Source: Steinernema hermaphroditum
Taxonomy: Eukaryota; Nematoda; Chromadorea; Rhabditida; Steinernematidae
NCBI GenBank assembly: GCA_030435675.1
Contig: CM059622.1
Coordinates: 12,462,001 to 12,526,000, forward strand
DNA: 64,000 nucleotides
Reading direction: 5' to 3'
Shown: piece after piece, positions 22,571 through 34,734 of the stretch
Layout of the letters: each line of letters begins with the position of its first letter
How positions within the stretch are numbered: position 1 is the first letter of the stretch
Translations under genes and position numbers: made by a program
Notes under the pieces: generated by a model
Told to the model about the DNA's origin: nothing
Database searches by the model: none
The model's input: only the letters and a program-made list of their open reading frames with translations

Positions 22571-22957
22571 TGTTAATATATAAGTTATAAAGCTATAATG
22601 AAATAGTTGTTTGTTCTTTCTTGTTGTCATTGTTGTTATGAAGTTGGCTATTCACTGGAATCGTGATGGTGTTGTTTGGCCTTGCAGGCGCTCTGGACCG
22701 TTGGAGTTGAGCTGAAGCAGTTGAGTGGGGGAACTTCGGGCATACACTTGCACAGACCAGGAAGGAACTGGGTTGTGCTCAGGAATCGACGACAAAGGGT
22801 GGCGGTAGAATTCATTCCAAGACTATGCCATTTGTGTATTCTGCAAGAAACTGTTGACAATTCCTCCAGGTGGATTCTAATGCAACATGAATATTCGATA
22901 AGGGGTTTCGTGAAGCGTCCATAGAGGCGTCTTTCACTGCATCATGACACATCCAAA

Positions 22958-23952
22958 ATGGCCGTTTTCCACCGTACCGTTGCGGTCCTTCTTCTCGTCT
23001 CCTTCTCCTCTGCCCAGCACTACGACTGCTCCTATGCCCAGATCGTCGTCGGCAACAAATTCAAGTTAGGACCATTCGTAAGTCTTTTCTTGTCATCTCC
23101 TCAAAGCGGCTACCGTAGGCTTCGAGTCTTTCCGAAAAGGGAGAAATCGGAGCGGATCTTCTGAAAGATGTCGTCTCGCTGATCGCCGACGACGTGGATA
23201 AGGCTCCCGTGGAGAACAAGGTCACCATCGTGATCAGGGCGCTACTCACGTACATGAAGAGGAACGGGGACACGAGGAGGCAGATCGAAAGGCTGGATAT
23301 TCCCCTCTGGGGTACCGTAGCTGAGCTCATCGATGCGTGTGGACATCGTGAGGATCTCCAGCATGTATGATGCTCGGGAGGAGAACTTGACCGACGTGGT
23401 TTTCAGGATATTGAGGAGTTCGAAGCCGAGTCCCCTGCCTACCTCCACTCCATTGGGGAAGAAATAGAGCCCGACAAGTGGGCCTACGTGTACACCGTCC
23501 TCGACCGTCACGGCGTGTGCACCGACCGTCCCAAGTGCCTCGATCTCGGACTAAAGCGAACTCCAATCGGCATCTTCCGTTTTCCTGATGGCGACTTCGG
23601 TCGAAATCTCAACGCCTATAACCGGAAGTGCAGGTCAAACGGAGGAAAACACTTCCGCCTCCTGGATCGCTGGAGAAGCACATCAACTGGAAACTCGGTG
23701 CTGCTGACCGAACGGCCGAAGGAGGGAGAGTTCCCGATTAAGTTGTCCGCCTTCTACAAAGAGTTCAAGAACGAGGGTCCGATCGTCGTCGTCGGAATGG
23801 AGGAGGGGTGCGGGACAGAGGTGCCCATCTACACGATCTACAACAGCAACCTCGACATTTGGTACTACATCAGGGACAAGGCGCTCTACTCTAAGCTGAA
23901 GGGCTGGTCTGGGTATTCGCACGGCCGGATTGCTTTCTGGGCTTGGGAGTGA
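22958..23952 (+). CDS. Secreted protein of unknown family
   Basis: Predicted extracellular protein of 303 residues. Exons are 22958-23077, 23119-23364 and 23407-23952; both short introns (41 and 42 bp) are phase 0 and the frame closes at TGA. The N-terminus is a signal peptide (MAVFHRTVAVLLLVSFSSA). The middle is an acidic helical stretch (GADLLKDVVSLIADDVDKAP). The C-terminal 180 residues hold four or five cysteines (GVC..RPKC, NRKC, EEGC) and aromatic-rich strands ending GRIAFWAWE. I do not recognise the family. The coding sequence is noticeably more GC-rich than its surroundings. AATAAA lies at about 23987. Confidence 0.75.
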
Positions 23953-24904
23953 TCTGGGAAGCTTCTTTTATTCATCATTTGGAAAATAAAGTGAGCACAT
24001 TGTGACGACGTTCTGGAACAAAATGAGATGTATGCTAAAACAAACAACGAGAAAGCGTGGTGAAACAGATGATACGGTGATTCATTCGAATAAGCGCTTC
24101 AAGATTGATCAATATCGGTAAGGAACCGTCTTTGTCATCTACTACCACCAGTTTTGCTCTGTACGTTTCTCGAACGCCCACTAGCACTTAAACGTTGGAT
24201 CTTTTTGGGCCTCGAACACAACAAAGCCTACCGATTCTTTCTTTGTCAGTACATAACGTACTTTCGAGATCCACCCACTCACAATGCATCTCTTTCCGCA
24301 ATTCTCCGCATTACAGACCTCAATGAAACATATCCGTCTGTGATGTCTGTATATCTATTCACGCGCAGGCTTCTGCTTTCCAACTGACTTATTACGATGT
24401 CCAGATAGAAGACAAGAGATCGTTTGTAGAGTGTCCTTCAAGAGAACTCTATTGTGAAATTCCGGAAAGTTCATTCGGCGAGGAGACGGGACAGAGACCG
24501 GTCGGACAGATATTCTCTCTAGTTTTGCAGGCTCTGGCAAGTCATTTTGGTGGAGTGCCCCTGGTTGACCGGTTGCAGACTGTAGACGAGGCAGATATGT
24601 CTGTCTAGCCGCAAGGCCGTAGATACACATATCAGGCTGCCTACGGCATCAGTAGTATAGGGCGATTTTGCGTCATAATCGATTTTGCGTCATTTCAAGG
24701 TCACATTCCTTTCCGCGACGACGACGACGACGGGGAGAGGGTGGGAGGAGAGAGGGAGGATGGGGAGGGAGAGGAATAGTAGTGATGATGAATGCGGGAA
24801 ATTCAAATCTGAATTTCGGATTCTGGGGTATCGAAGAGAGGATTCTGGGGTTTCGAAGTATATGTGAGAGGATATAGGGTGTTCGTCGAATATGTGAGGA
24901 TGTC
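23953..24904. other. Intergenic; GA-rich microsatellite near 24,717-24,780
   Basis: No gene supported. A GACGAC run passes into a GGGAGGA-rich purine tract on the plus strand. The long minus-strand frame there (24673-24996) is a proline/serine/arginine low-complexity artefact. Confidence 0.5.
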
Positions 24905-24905
24905 A

Positions 24906-25105
24906 GAGGATTCTGAAAAACGTAACGACCCCTAATGAGGATTCTGAAGTACTTAACGACCCCTAGTGACGATTCTAAAAATGTAACGACCCTCAAGTGA
25001 GGATTCTGGAGGATTCTGAAGTACTTAACGACCTTCTAATGCGGATTCTGAAAACATAGCGACCTTCAAGTGAGGATTCTGAAAATCTAACGACCCTTCT
25101 ATCTC
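24906..25105. repeat. 31-bp minisatellite
   Basis: GAGGATTCTGAA...TTAACGACCCCTA repeats at a 31-bp step from 24906, 24937, 24968 and 24999, and, after a 10-bp restart, at 25009, 25041 and 25072. Copies are diverged by a few bases. Half units (GGATTCTGGGG) extend leftwards to about 24,815. Confidence 0.8.
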
Positions 25106-25260
25106 TAACCTCTCTAACACTCTCTCTCCTCTCACACACACTCTCCCCCACCTCGAGAGATAACATCTGTGCGCGTTAACTAGTGTCGGCTAAATGAAAA
25201 GTGGAGGAAACAGTTTATGAGTATAGCACAGAAATAATAAAGGGGTTGGCATAATAAAAC

Positions 25261-26576
25261 TTAGAAGCGGATCCAACGATGTTCTGTCTTCACGTCCTCG
25301 TAGTACATGATTGAGTGCCGGAGCTTGAAGCGTCCTTTGCAGACGATGGAAGGGGGACGATGCTTCGGTGTTTCGGTTATGTTCTTGCCCTAAAACGTAC
25401 TCAGGATTAGTATGATTCTCTATAAATAAAATACCTTAGCAAGAATCACTTTATCCACGATAATGTCACCGTCGTTCTCCTTCTCAAGCGGTTGGTTTAC
25501 AGTCGGTTCAGAGAGCTTCACGATCTGGTCGTCCTCATCAAGCGTCATTGGTTGCGTGAGGGGTTCCAGTGTCGTGTCCGTGGGACACCGAGTTCGCCGC
25601 TCAAGGGCATGTGTGATTCCCCTGGTCAAGCTCAGTCTAATAATGTGCTTTTATTGGAGTAGGTCAGAACAGAAATCACATCGGGGAGGGAGAGATATGG
25701 ATAATGCGGAGGAGACGGAGGCGGGTGGCAGAGGAGACAGGGACAGAAGCGGACAGAGGCACCGCCAACTCTCTGCTGGTGGGCAGAGAGTCGGGTCGGG
25801 GCCACTGCCGGAGAGCGGCAAGTGAACTGCAACCTTCTCGCAACACTCCCATTGTACCTGGCGACTGTCGCCTTTTATAGGCGGCTTCGCGAAACGCGGG
25901 AGCGCCGGGGCGGAGCCTCGACACCAGGAGCGATTGAGTAAGGGGCTGAGTGAGATCCTCAGATGGGGTGAGAGATTGAGGGAGCTCGACCGGTTGAATT
26001 GTAGTGGTTTGGAGGAGGACGGGTTCCTCTACAGTTGTTGGTTTCACCTTACGGGCTTCTTCTGTCTCAGCCGCTCTTTTCTAAAAGCAACAAATTCCCT
26101 ATAAATTACAAAACTTCACTTACAGCGATCGTCTTAATGAGCGAGGCCGGAATCGCAATGTTATGGTTCAATGCTAAGTGTCGACGGATATTTCTGTGAC
26201 AGGAATAAGAACGACCACATCCAGGGGCATGGCAGGTGAAGCGACACATGATGATAGCACGAGAACGGTGTTCGAGCAGATTGATGCAGCAGTGGATGTT
26301 TCTCCTCCGTTCCTCTTCAAACCCCGCCTACTTACAGCATGTGGTACTCATTATTATTTGAATCTGTACAGTCTTGAACAATGTCTCATTATCATAATCA
26401 TGCGACATTTCTGTTAATGCTTTTTCTTTCTCCAACCAACGACCTAATTCTTCTGGTGCATAGATAACACCGCTAAATGCTCATTGGATTAGATTGAGAA
26501 AAAACAGAACGTACCTTTCCAACGCGTTGGTAGTGACGCGAAGGGCTTCAATCAGCTTGGCGTTGGTGGTCGACAT
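25261..26576 (-). CDS. Single C2H2 zinc-finger protein
   Basis: Predicted 366-residue protein, probably nuclear. Exons in transcript order are 26515-26576, 26370-26472, 26124-26327, 25680-26080, 25435-25636 and 25261-25389. All five introns are 42-45 bp and every phase agrees. The N-terminus is helical (MSTTNAKLIEALRVTTNALE). Exon 3 carries CRFTCHAPGCGRSYSCHRN followed by IRRHLALNH, a C2H2 finger of the CX4CX12HX4H type. Exon 4 begins with a lysine/glutamate-rich patch and becomes proline/threonine-rich. The last exon is basic and aromatic (RFKLRHSIMYYEDVKTEHRW). One finger suggests a nucleic-acid-binding or protein-interaction role, but no target can be inferred. I do not recognise an orthologue. 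Confidence 0.8.
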
Positions 26577-27326
26577 TATGATAATCTGAAAAGATATGAG
26601 ATGTCGTCTAAACGAAGAAAGGTATACTTAACCGCTAATTTCCTTCTACTTTTAACGGCTTCAAGTGTGAAAAAATCCCACCCTCTTTCATATGTCAACC
26701 CCCTCTTCTCTCTTTGCTGAAGAAGAGACGTTCGTATGACAGGATGAGGAAGCGAAGATTCGCTGGTGTATGTAAAAGAATTCTGAAATTGGGAATTGTT
26801 TAAAGGATTATGGTAAGGACTTACTTAAAATTGCAGGAATTTCTCGAGCTGTATGAAGGAATAGATACCTACAAGGATTTTCAGGTTGTTATTGTGCTTT
26901 TGGAACCGCTTAGAAGCGATACATGTTTCGCATCGCAATGTCGTTAAAACGATACGGTTTTTTCTTTTGAAAGTGATGCTTAAACATATCTCAGTTGATG
27001 TCAGATTTAAGTCACCGATCGGTCGGTTCCTCTATTCTATTCGGAACTTTTCATAAAAAAAAAGATATTGTATTTGTTTGTCAGGCCGTTCTGTTTTATA
27101 CGGTTGTGTTTGCTAGTATATTCAACTTAACTTTCCTAGCAAACAAGGAGCGTGAACAGTTTAGGACGACTTTACTATTAATTTCGATTGCGTACTTGTT
27201 ACCAAATCCCAAATTACATGCCTCCGACTGAAGATACGTTCTATTTGACTATTCCGAGTAACACTAATGAAAATAAACCCGGCTGCGCGCGAATTCGCGC
27301 CCTCCAGGTACTAAAAGTCAGTTAGC
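26577..27326. other. Intergenic; short palindrome near 27,282
   Basis: No gene seen. GCGCGAATTCGCGC near 27285-27298 is a perfect palindrome with GC-rich flanks. Confidence 0.4.
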
Positions 27327-27476
27327 CTGTAGCCCTGCGGGCGGCAAGATTGGCGCTCATGGATAGGGCTGAAGTTGGGGCCAAAAAACTGTAGCCCTGC
27401 GGGCGGCAAGACACCATGCCCTGCGGGCGGCAAGATTGGCGCTCATGTAAATGGCTAAAGTGGGCGAAAAAACTGT
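27327..27476. repeat. Tandem hairpin repeat; candidate Helitron 3' end
   Basis: CTGTAGCCCTGCGGGCGGCA occurs at 27327 and 27389, with a third partial copy at 27418. AGATTGGCGCTCATG follows the first and third. On the minus strand, the reading direction of the Helitron gene, the outermost copy ends as a GCCC-GCA-GGGC hairpin followed by TACAGG and CTAA. A short hairpin about ten bases before CTRR is the Helitron 3' pattern. The base after CTAA is C rather than the usual T, so the assignment is uncertain. Confidence 0.4.
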
Positions 27477-28044
27477 AAAGTTTCAGGAAAATCGAACCGA
27501 AAACACTGCTGGTTACAAAATAGGAAAAAATCACTCAAAAACAGCGAAAAAAACTCAAAGCCTAGCATCGCCAGAGAGATAGTGGAAGTAGAGCACTACC
27601 ATCTCAACTGTCTGTGTGGATCATTGCGAACGTTCTCTGTTTGTAAGCGGGCGGTGTCGGGTTCGGTTCCCCTCGGGGTCCTTATTTTGTGACGCACGGA
27701 AAAACACACACACACACAGACCAACGGACCCGTCGGTTCTCCATTTATATATAGGGGACTAGATTGTCCCACGGAGATTTAACCTCTTTTCAAAGTTATT
27801 TTAATAATTTAGACACATTTGCAAAGTTTTATATTTTTATGAACTTTTCGTTATGATAAGTAATTTAAATATCTGTTGAGTTTGATCCATCTGAAACTCA
27901 TTTTTTAATCGATATTTGATCGGCTTCTTAGCCATGTAAACTAACAAAGATAAACAGTTATAGTTAACAGAAAATTTTTATCAGTTAAAAAGGAAAACAT
28001 GAACAAAAGAGCAAGGCAGATGTAACGCATCACGAAACCGTATA
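27477..28044. other. Non-coding, with (CA)n and a TATATA-containing motif
   Basis: GGTTCGGTTCC near 27660 loosely resembles a B box. A CA run follows at 27706-27718, then CCCGTCGGTTCTCCATTTATATATAGGGG-type sequence near 27730-27758. No open gene lies here. It is probably the 3' flank of the Helitron. Confidence 0.35.
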
Positions 28045-31000
28045 TTACTGCAAGATATCTTTGTAGACGATGTTGTGGAGCAAGAAGCGTTTCGATGCAT
28101 CGGATACCCGATAGTGAGTGACGGCAATGTCGACTTGCTTGTGGGCCCTGCTCAGAGCAACGTAGAGCTGTCCGTGTGCGAAGCATGATGTTGGCAGCAC
28201 CAGTCCGACTTTGTCCAGCGACTGTCCCTGCGCCTTGTTGATCGTGAGGCTGTAGCTGAGGCGCAGAGGATATTGGTGCCGAATGAATGCGAATTCTTCT
28301 TCTGGTCGGTCTGAACTTGACATCGGTATTCGGTGAATGGCGATCTTCTCTGGCATTCTTTCGGTTCTGTTGACTGGTGCGCAGATCAGCAGCTGAAATG
28401 AGTGATTTGCTTGATGTAAATAGGAACACTTTCTAACATTATCCTTCATCTCAAGAACTTTGAGTCGCGTTCCGTTGCAGAGGCCAATCTTGACGTTGAG
28501 GTTTCGCAGGAGCATCACCTCGCATCCTTTCTTCAGTCTAAGCCGATGAGGTGGAAGACCTGGCGGAGTTAGCGTATGGTAGGTCTCCGGCTCGACTGAG
28601 ATGAACGAACGCTCCTTATATGGCTTGTCTACAGATTCGTATGTTCTCGCCTCTCCAGGATGATTATTTAGAACCTTAAAACCACTGTAATCACACATTG
28701 AAGATGCGATAGATACCATTTCGCAAAGTTGAAGACTCTTTTCGTTTGTAACCGTGAGGATCGAGCGATTTGACCAGTCTTCATTGTAAGGAAACACAAA
28801 GTTGATCACCTAAAAGATCAAAATCAAGTAATATGTTTTCACTGAAAGAGCATACTTCGTCTTCGGTATTCTTTAAAGTCTGCTGAGGAATTTCGACTTG
28901 ATCTTCGTCGAGCTGGGCATCGCCTTGTCCGATCTTCAGAAGTAAATCAGCGTAGGCTGGATCGTCGATCGCCCTCATATTCGTTTTTAAGTGAAATTGA
29001 ACAAAACGCTGCCAAAGAGTTGACTTCTTTAAGGTATATGAGAGGACACCTTCGTTGCGAACCTGTAAATGCAGATATAGCATGGGAATCATCTTATTTG
29101 TTTGTTACCTCTTTGACAATTGGAAGCGTTTGTTTCCAATCTCCTCCGGCGATGATCATTACTCCACCAAATGGTTCTTCCGAGTTTTCTTCGTGAAGTG
29201 CCCTCAGTAATCGATCGACGCAGTTGTAGACTCTTCTGTCGGACATTGTGGCCTCGTCCCACAAGATGACGTCGACCTTACTGAGTTCTTCGGCTGAAAT
29301 GCGCACTTGCAATCAGTAACTTTCTTAGTAGCCTACCTTTGGTTGTTTCCAAACTGATTTGGCTTTCCATTTGTTCTTCAGCCGTGATAGGAATTCCAAA
29401 TGAGCGGTGAACTGTTGCTCCGTTGGGCAGAAGGGTTGCAGCAACGCCTGTATGGGCAGTGCAGAGCACGTTGTGACCACTTGCTTTCAGAGCGTAGTAC
29501 AGAGCTCTATACAGGAACGTTTTGCCGCATCCGCCGGATCCGTTCAAGAAGAAAAGTCTGTTTCCATAGATGTTAGAGCGCTCGCGTAATATAGCGTTGA
29601 AAACATCCTTCTGCTCATCGTTAAGCTTCTAAACTGATTTCTTAATCATCCATATGACCTGGGTTAGCTTACCGATTCATGATCCTTTGCTCTCTCACGA
29701 ATCTGCGCCGAAGTGAGGAACGGATCACTTCCGTCGTCGTTCAACTCATCCAGGTTTCCCAGCTGAGATTCGTTGATATCTACATCACTCATAGAAAGGT
29801 TAATCATAAGCTTAATGAATTACCAGGCAGATCGAAATCAACCAGTTCGCGGTTGTGGTGAAGCAATATGGACCGGATGTGGAACAGGGCTCGCGCTTCT
29901 TTCTGTTCATCTGACGATCCTCTGCGATCATACATGTCGATCTGAAGAACACATGTTTACAAGAGAAAAATATCATAAAATTTACCTTAAACTGATCCCA
30001 AAGTTGCCTGGGATTGGCAGGAACGCAGAAGATTAAGATAGAGGCGAAGAGTCGTCGGATGTTGATCGGATCTTCTGTGTCGCATGCTTCTTGCATGGCA
30101 AACTGCCACTCCATTTCGTTTGTCATCAGTCCCAGCTGCTAAATTGGTACATTAGTATAAATGATGGCAAAGAAAAGTTACTTTTGCTGCATCGACGAAT
30201 GTGTCGTAGTAGATTCCATCAACTGTGCGAAGATCTTCGAAACTTTTCATGAATTTTCGGTTCATCGCCAATAGGCGAATCGCGAACTTCTCCATGTACC
30301 TCGGATGAACACCTAAATTCAACGTAGCTGAATCGAAATAAAGAAATAAAAAAACGGATTACTTTTGATGCGGCCTATTACATGTTCTTCACTTGGTCTG
30401 GCTTTCTTGACCCACTTCTTGTTCTGGTATTTGAAGTACTTTGGCATGTCACAAAATGTGAGATCTCGGAGTATATCTTCGGTGCCCGCAGGTGGATGTG
30501 AGTTGATCTTGAACCAGGCCTTGAGCATTGATGGCAGTTCATTTTCCTGTTGCTCAATGCGGTGCAGCACTTCTTCTTCGTGTCCTGGAATCAGGAGTAC
30601 TGTATATGAAAAATAGAGATGTTTTACCAGTTGGAACAATCACTGTTTCTTCGTCAGGAGCATGTATGTAGGTAGTGAAAACGCTGTGGCTGCTTCCATT
30701 GGTGCCGTAGGCGCTAACTTCCCACGCTGCTTCACAGCTCGTAGCCGCCCGCATGTCTTCGATCATGCTGACTTCGTCGTAGACCAAAATATCTTGGTTA
30801 TTGGCGTCGACACTAAAAGAAGCGGTATGTGCAGTGTTCTACAGTTGAAGCTTACGTTGTGTTCATGGTCTCCATCAGAAGCTTCTGCGCAGCTTTGTTG
30901 CGTTCCATTAGGACAGCTCTGGGAAGCTTGATTCCCTTTGGGTAGATGATGTTGTTTGTGAACGTCATCGAGCCGATACCACCAATCGGTGAGCCGTTGT

Positions 31001-34000
31001 CTACCGCTGTACGCTCTACAGTTTCAATGAGAGCTCGATTGAAACCTAAAAACATAGTCTTAGTGATGTATATTGGAAACTAAAGATAACCTTTGAAGAG
31101 ATATTTGAACAAGTACTTTAAAACATGTAAATTCGAAATTATCTCGACATTGATATGAGCCTCGTACTTCAGTAAAAGCTTCTTGTTATAAGCTACCACG
31201 TACTGGTTTGTTGCGAGTGGATTTCGACTGAAATTTTACATTGTATTGGTGATGATGAACATAGGACTTACCTTGAACATTCACCATTATCGGGTCTTCT
31301 CAGTAGCGCGTAGTCGTCTTCGAGTAGCGAGGAAAAATTGCGGAACGGTTTGGGGAAACGTTTGCTGCATGTTCTCCAGTGGCGTTTCGTGTGCTGGCGA
31401 CAATAGGCTGTGTTATTATTTTCGCATGGAGAGTGCATCATTAGTTCTTCGACTATATCTCGTAGTCTTTTGATCCTAAACAATGTTTTCGCAATGACGC
31501 GATAATTCCGTGTTCATACCGTCTGTATTCCGGATCACCTTCGGATGGTAGAACAGGAAGTTCCGCTTGGCATATTTCGTCGATTTTCTGCGCTACTTTC
31601 GTCTTGGGGTCTCCGGCGAGACTTATGACGATATGCGCATGAGGCATGCCTCGCTGTTGGAATTCTACAGAGTAGACATACCACGCTACATCTCCAAACA
31701 TGCCTAAACAGCGAAGCAAGTGAAAATATTCATACAATGACGTTCATTACCTCCTCTCAGAACCTTGTGCTTTTTCGCTGCTATTCTCTCTGCCTTCTGT
31801 TTTGGTGTCTCTTTTTTCCATGTTCCACATACATCTTTCAAAAATTCATGCAACTTCTTTTTGAAGATCTCAGCAACCAAAAACGGATGATCTGCCCATG
31901 TTTCGCCAGGTGGAATATTCTCCTTAATGTAAATTTATAGAACAGTCATGTAACACATCAGCGATACCTTGATCTCTTGCCAACGTGAGGACGCAGTGAA
32001 TGTGATAAAGAGATCGGGTTTACCCAGCTTGTTTGACAACGTCACTGCTTTTTCAAACTGTTCCCGGAGGTAGCGCGGCGAGCCTCTGATGTAATGGGGG
32101 ACATAAGTGAGAGCTCCCACTGTCCGACCTCTTCTTCGGGCGACATCATTCATGAATTCCAAGAATCGTTTCCTGAAAGTGTCAAATTGACAATTCGATC
32201 GACAGTTTGCGCTTACTTGTTTGTGATCGTGGTTTGTGTGTTGTTTCTTCTGATGTTTTCGCCTCTTTGACGTGTAATTCGCATAAAGTGGTCGATTACA
32301 TATAGCTGACCCAGTTTTCTTGATGTAGTTATGCGGTTATTCCAACCTTTGCGGTATTGAGCGTTGAACAGCAACCACTCACGATAGGATACTTGTTGTC
32401 CTCTCTAAAAGATTTAAATGAGCACGATGTTAAGTCAAAGCCACTTGCCTTCTTCGGGCGTGGGTGTCGCGATTGAGTGGCGTCTTCGAGAGGCTCATTT
32501 AATGATGGTCCATCGTAAACCATATCGTCTTCTTCGTTCGTCACATCTTCTATGATGTTGTCAGTATCGTGTGCAGCTGTAGGGTGTAGAGAAATCTGAT
32601 GGAGAAGTTCTTCTTGATCACCCGGATTCTACAAGAAACAATTACGAAACCTTCGTTATGTTGGATTATACCTCGTCGTCTCCACTATCATCCACGTAGT
32701 CCGCTAAAAGCCGCTGTTCATGCTCAACGACTGGAACAGTGTCACGATGAGGATAGAGCTCCCCGTTTCTTTCGACGAAATGCAACTCTTCGTTGTTGAC
32801 AGCATCGTTTCGGTGTTCATCTCGAATCTGAACAAGAAAACGATAGAATTAGAGAGTAGTAAACAAAGAAAACCTCATGCTCGTCTTCATCGGGATCCTC
32901 GTCCGAGTCGCTGTGATATGCTATCTGCTGCACTTGGTAATCTTCTTCGTCGGATTCATCGCTGCCTCCGTCGTCGACATGCATGAGAGATTCAATCTCA
33001 GCAATTTCCCTTGCGATTCCGCGAGGAATGAGTTCCATTTCTTCTACTTCTATAGTCCAATCGATTTCGATGCCTTGTTGAAGCAGAGCGTCTTTCACTT
33101 GCACCATCCGATCTACGTAGTTCATTTCATCACTACACGAGATATATGGAATGTCTAAGCACAGCAACTGAGTAACAGTACTATAAAATGCACCTACTTG
33201 GTCTCCATGAGTCTTCTCCATAAGCGTGAATGAGAGGATAGCACAAGGCATCGATCATTGGCTGCCAGAACCGAATTTCAAATGGATCTTGATTATATCT
33301 TCGTGGGTAAATAATCAGGCCTCGATGCGGGATGTTCATTTCGGCGTCGCACGTGAAGTAAACAGCAATCATATTGCCGCAGTGTGCTCTGTCATAAACG
33401 CCAGGGTGATTCATCAGTTCTTGTGGATTAACGCCTTTTGCGTCAATTAATTTCATACGAAGATTATATGGCTGCAAATAGAGTCGTCATTTTGCAACTC
33501 GACAATTGAAAGCACTTACCGTATAGCCAGCTTCTGCCTGTTGTCGCAAGAGTTCATTCATGTGTCTATATGCACTCGCGTAGGGATTGCACAGAGCGAC
33601 CTGCTGTCCAAGTTCCTTAAGGATGTCTTCATTGATGTCCCTCGCGATGATTTCGTTCATGCGGTATTCCGTCGCTCTGTTGACATCGTAAATGTAGACA
33701 TTTCCGTATCGCGGATGCGAAAGGTTTTCCGGATACAATGTTGACGGCATATGATGAACTGAACCGCGGACCTACATACATAGAGATAACTACTATAGGC
33801 AAACGATAGTTATTACCTTCACCGATTGTACTCCGAAGGGATTTTGAAGGACTCTGTCATGCTGGGATGACGCCATTGACAGCAGAGTGTTGTATTGAAG
33901 AATTTTGTTCAGGAACTCTCCGCGGTTCGGATGATCTTCATTGAAGTAGAGACTTTGCAGGGGTTCCCACAATTTCTTCATGGGGTTGATGAAGATTCTT

Positions 34001-34365
34001 CCTTCCCGGCAGCAGTTGTGGAATCCGACGAAGTGGAGCGCTCCGCAGAAGGTGCACCTCTTATCCCGCTTTCCAAGGTAGAAGACGTCAGGAAGATGTT
34101 CCGGTTCTTGGATATGGAACGCCGTCTTCTTCTTCTCGGCTCTCATTTGACGATGGCGATCGCGGTCCTTGTCCAAGCGTGTGCGCCTTTGCTCTTCAGT
34201 TTCCGTTGCACGTTGTCGCGCTTGGTATTCGCGTTTCTTCTGCGCATTTGCTTGACGACGCTCTTCCCGTTCTTGGTCGACTTCAACCTCGCTTCGGCGT
34301 TTTCGGAGAGATCGCACTCGTTTCGTACTCGTTGAAGGAGTCGATTCGCCTTCAGACGTAGACAT
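28045..34365 (-). CDS. Helitron Rep/helicase (HUH nuclease plus Pif1-type helicase)
   Basis: Multi-exon gene of a rolling-circle transposon; its product nicks, transfers and unwinds element DNA. The start is MSTSEGESTP at 34365; exon 1 (33817-34365) is basic and carries a cysteine/histidine cluster (CTFCGALHFVGFHNCC). Exon 2 ends at 33771 and starts the Helitron N-terminal domain, continuing to about 33180. An acidic region follows (about 32.8-33.1 kb). Rep motifs come next: LFITFTASSRW (about 32.0 kb), GMPHAHIV, the HxH metal site (about 31.64 kb), and KYLFKYLFK, the paired catalytic tyrosines (about 31.1 kb). Helicase: NGSGGCGKTFLY Walker A (about 29.5 kb), VILWDEATM Walker B (about 29.26 kb), GGDWKQTLP (about 29.13 kb), TINKAQGQSLD and LYVALSRA (about 28.2 kb). 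Introns are short. All core residues are present and I saw no in-frame break, but I did not verify every junction. Confidence 0.88.
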
Positions 34366-34546
34366 AGTTGATTAAGTTTTCTGAAAGTGACAATTCAAGC
34401 TACTTATAATGGTGACATATAATAAATAAAGTGACAAAAGCATAGAGATATTTCGTAAACCGTTTCAAACGGAAAATAACTGGCACTACTAAGATCAAGG
34501 AACAAATAATGCTTTTCAACACAAAAATATTACAAATAACAATATG
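34355..34546. repeat. Left copy of 192-bp duplication flanking the BEL element
   Basis: Identical to 43875-44066 by direct reading. It abuts the first base of the 5' LTR (34547). It begins inside codon 4 of the Helitron Rep gene and contains the Rep start codon plus about 180 bp of its upstream region. Confidence 0.92.
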
Positions 34547-34720
34547 TGTCGCGTAATCGCGACCGACGATCTGTACTTTTGTAAATGTTTTGGCGCCATC
34601 GCGCGGCCCCGCGCCGCCGACGGCGCAATAAAATCATTCGTGGCTATAACCTGACAAAGAGTGGTCGTCCGTCCCCCCGCTCTTCACACGAATCATCTTC
34701 GGATCCAGCGACCGAATTGA
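34547..34720 (+). repeat. 5' LTR of BEL/Pao element
   Basis: 174 bp, identical to 43701-43874. It begins TGTCGCGTAATCGCG and ends CGACCGAATTGA; the boundaries are uncertain by one base on either side. AATAAA at 34627-34632 is a plausible polyadenylation signal. The LTR is very short for this superfamily. Exact identity of the two LTRs means the insertion is recent. Confidence 0.92.
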
Positions 34721-34721
34721 G

Positions 34722-34734
34722 TGGTGCATCGGCC
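34722..34734 (+). promoter_or_regulatory. Primer-binding site, tRNA-Gly type
   Basis: TGGTGCATCGGCC lies one base after the LTR. It is the exact complement of the 3' end of nematode tRNA-Gly(GCC) including CCA (as I recall that tRNA). This fixes the LTR end. Confidence 0.8.

Noticed and set aside
24673..24996. Minus-strand 107-codon proline/serine-rich frame
   Set aside because: Low-complexity translation of the GA-rich microsatellite and part of the 31-bp repeat; no splice or motif support.
25463..25825. Plus-strand 120-codon frame
   Set aside because: Antisense to exons 4 and 5 of the zinc-finger gene, whose six-exon model closes in frame.
27590..27690. tRNA gene
   Set aside because: B-box-like GGTTCGGTTCC is imperfect and no A box or cloverleaf can be drawn.
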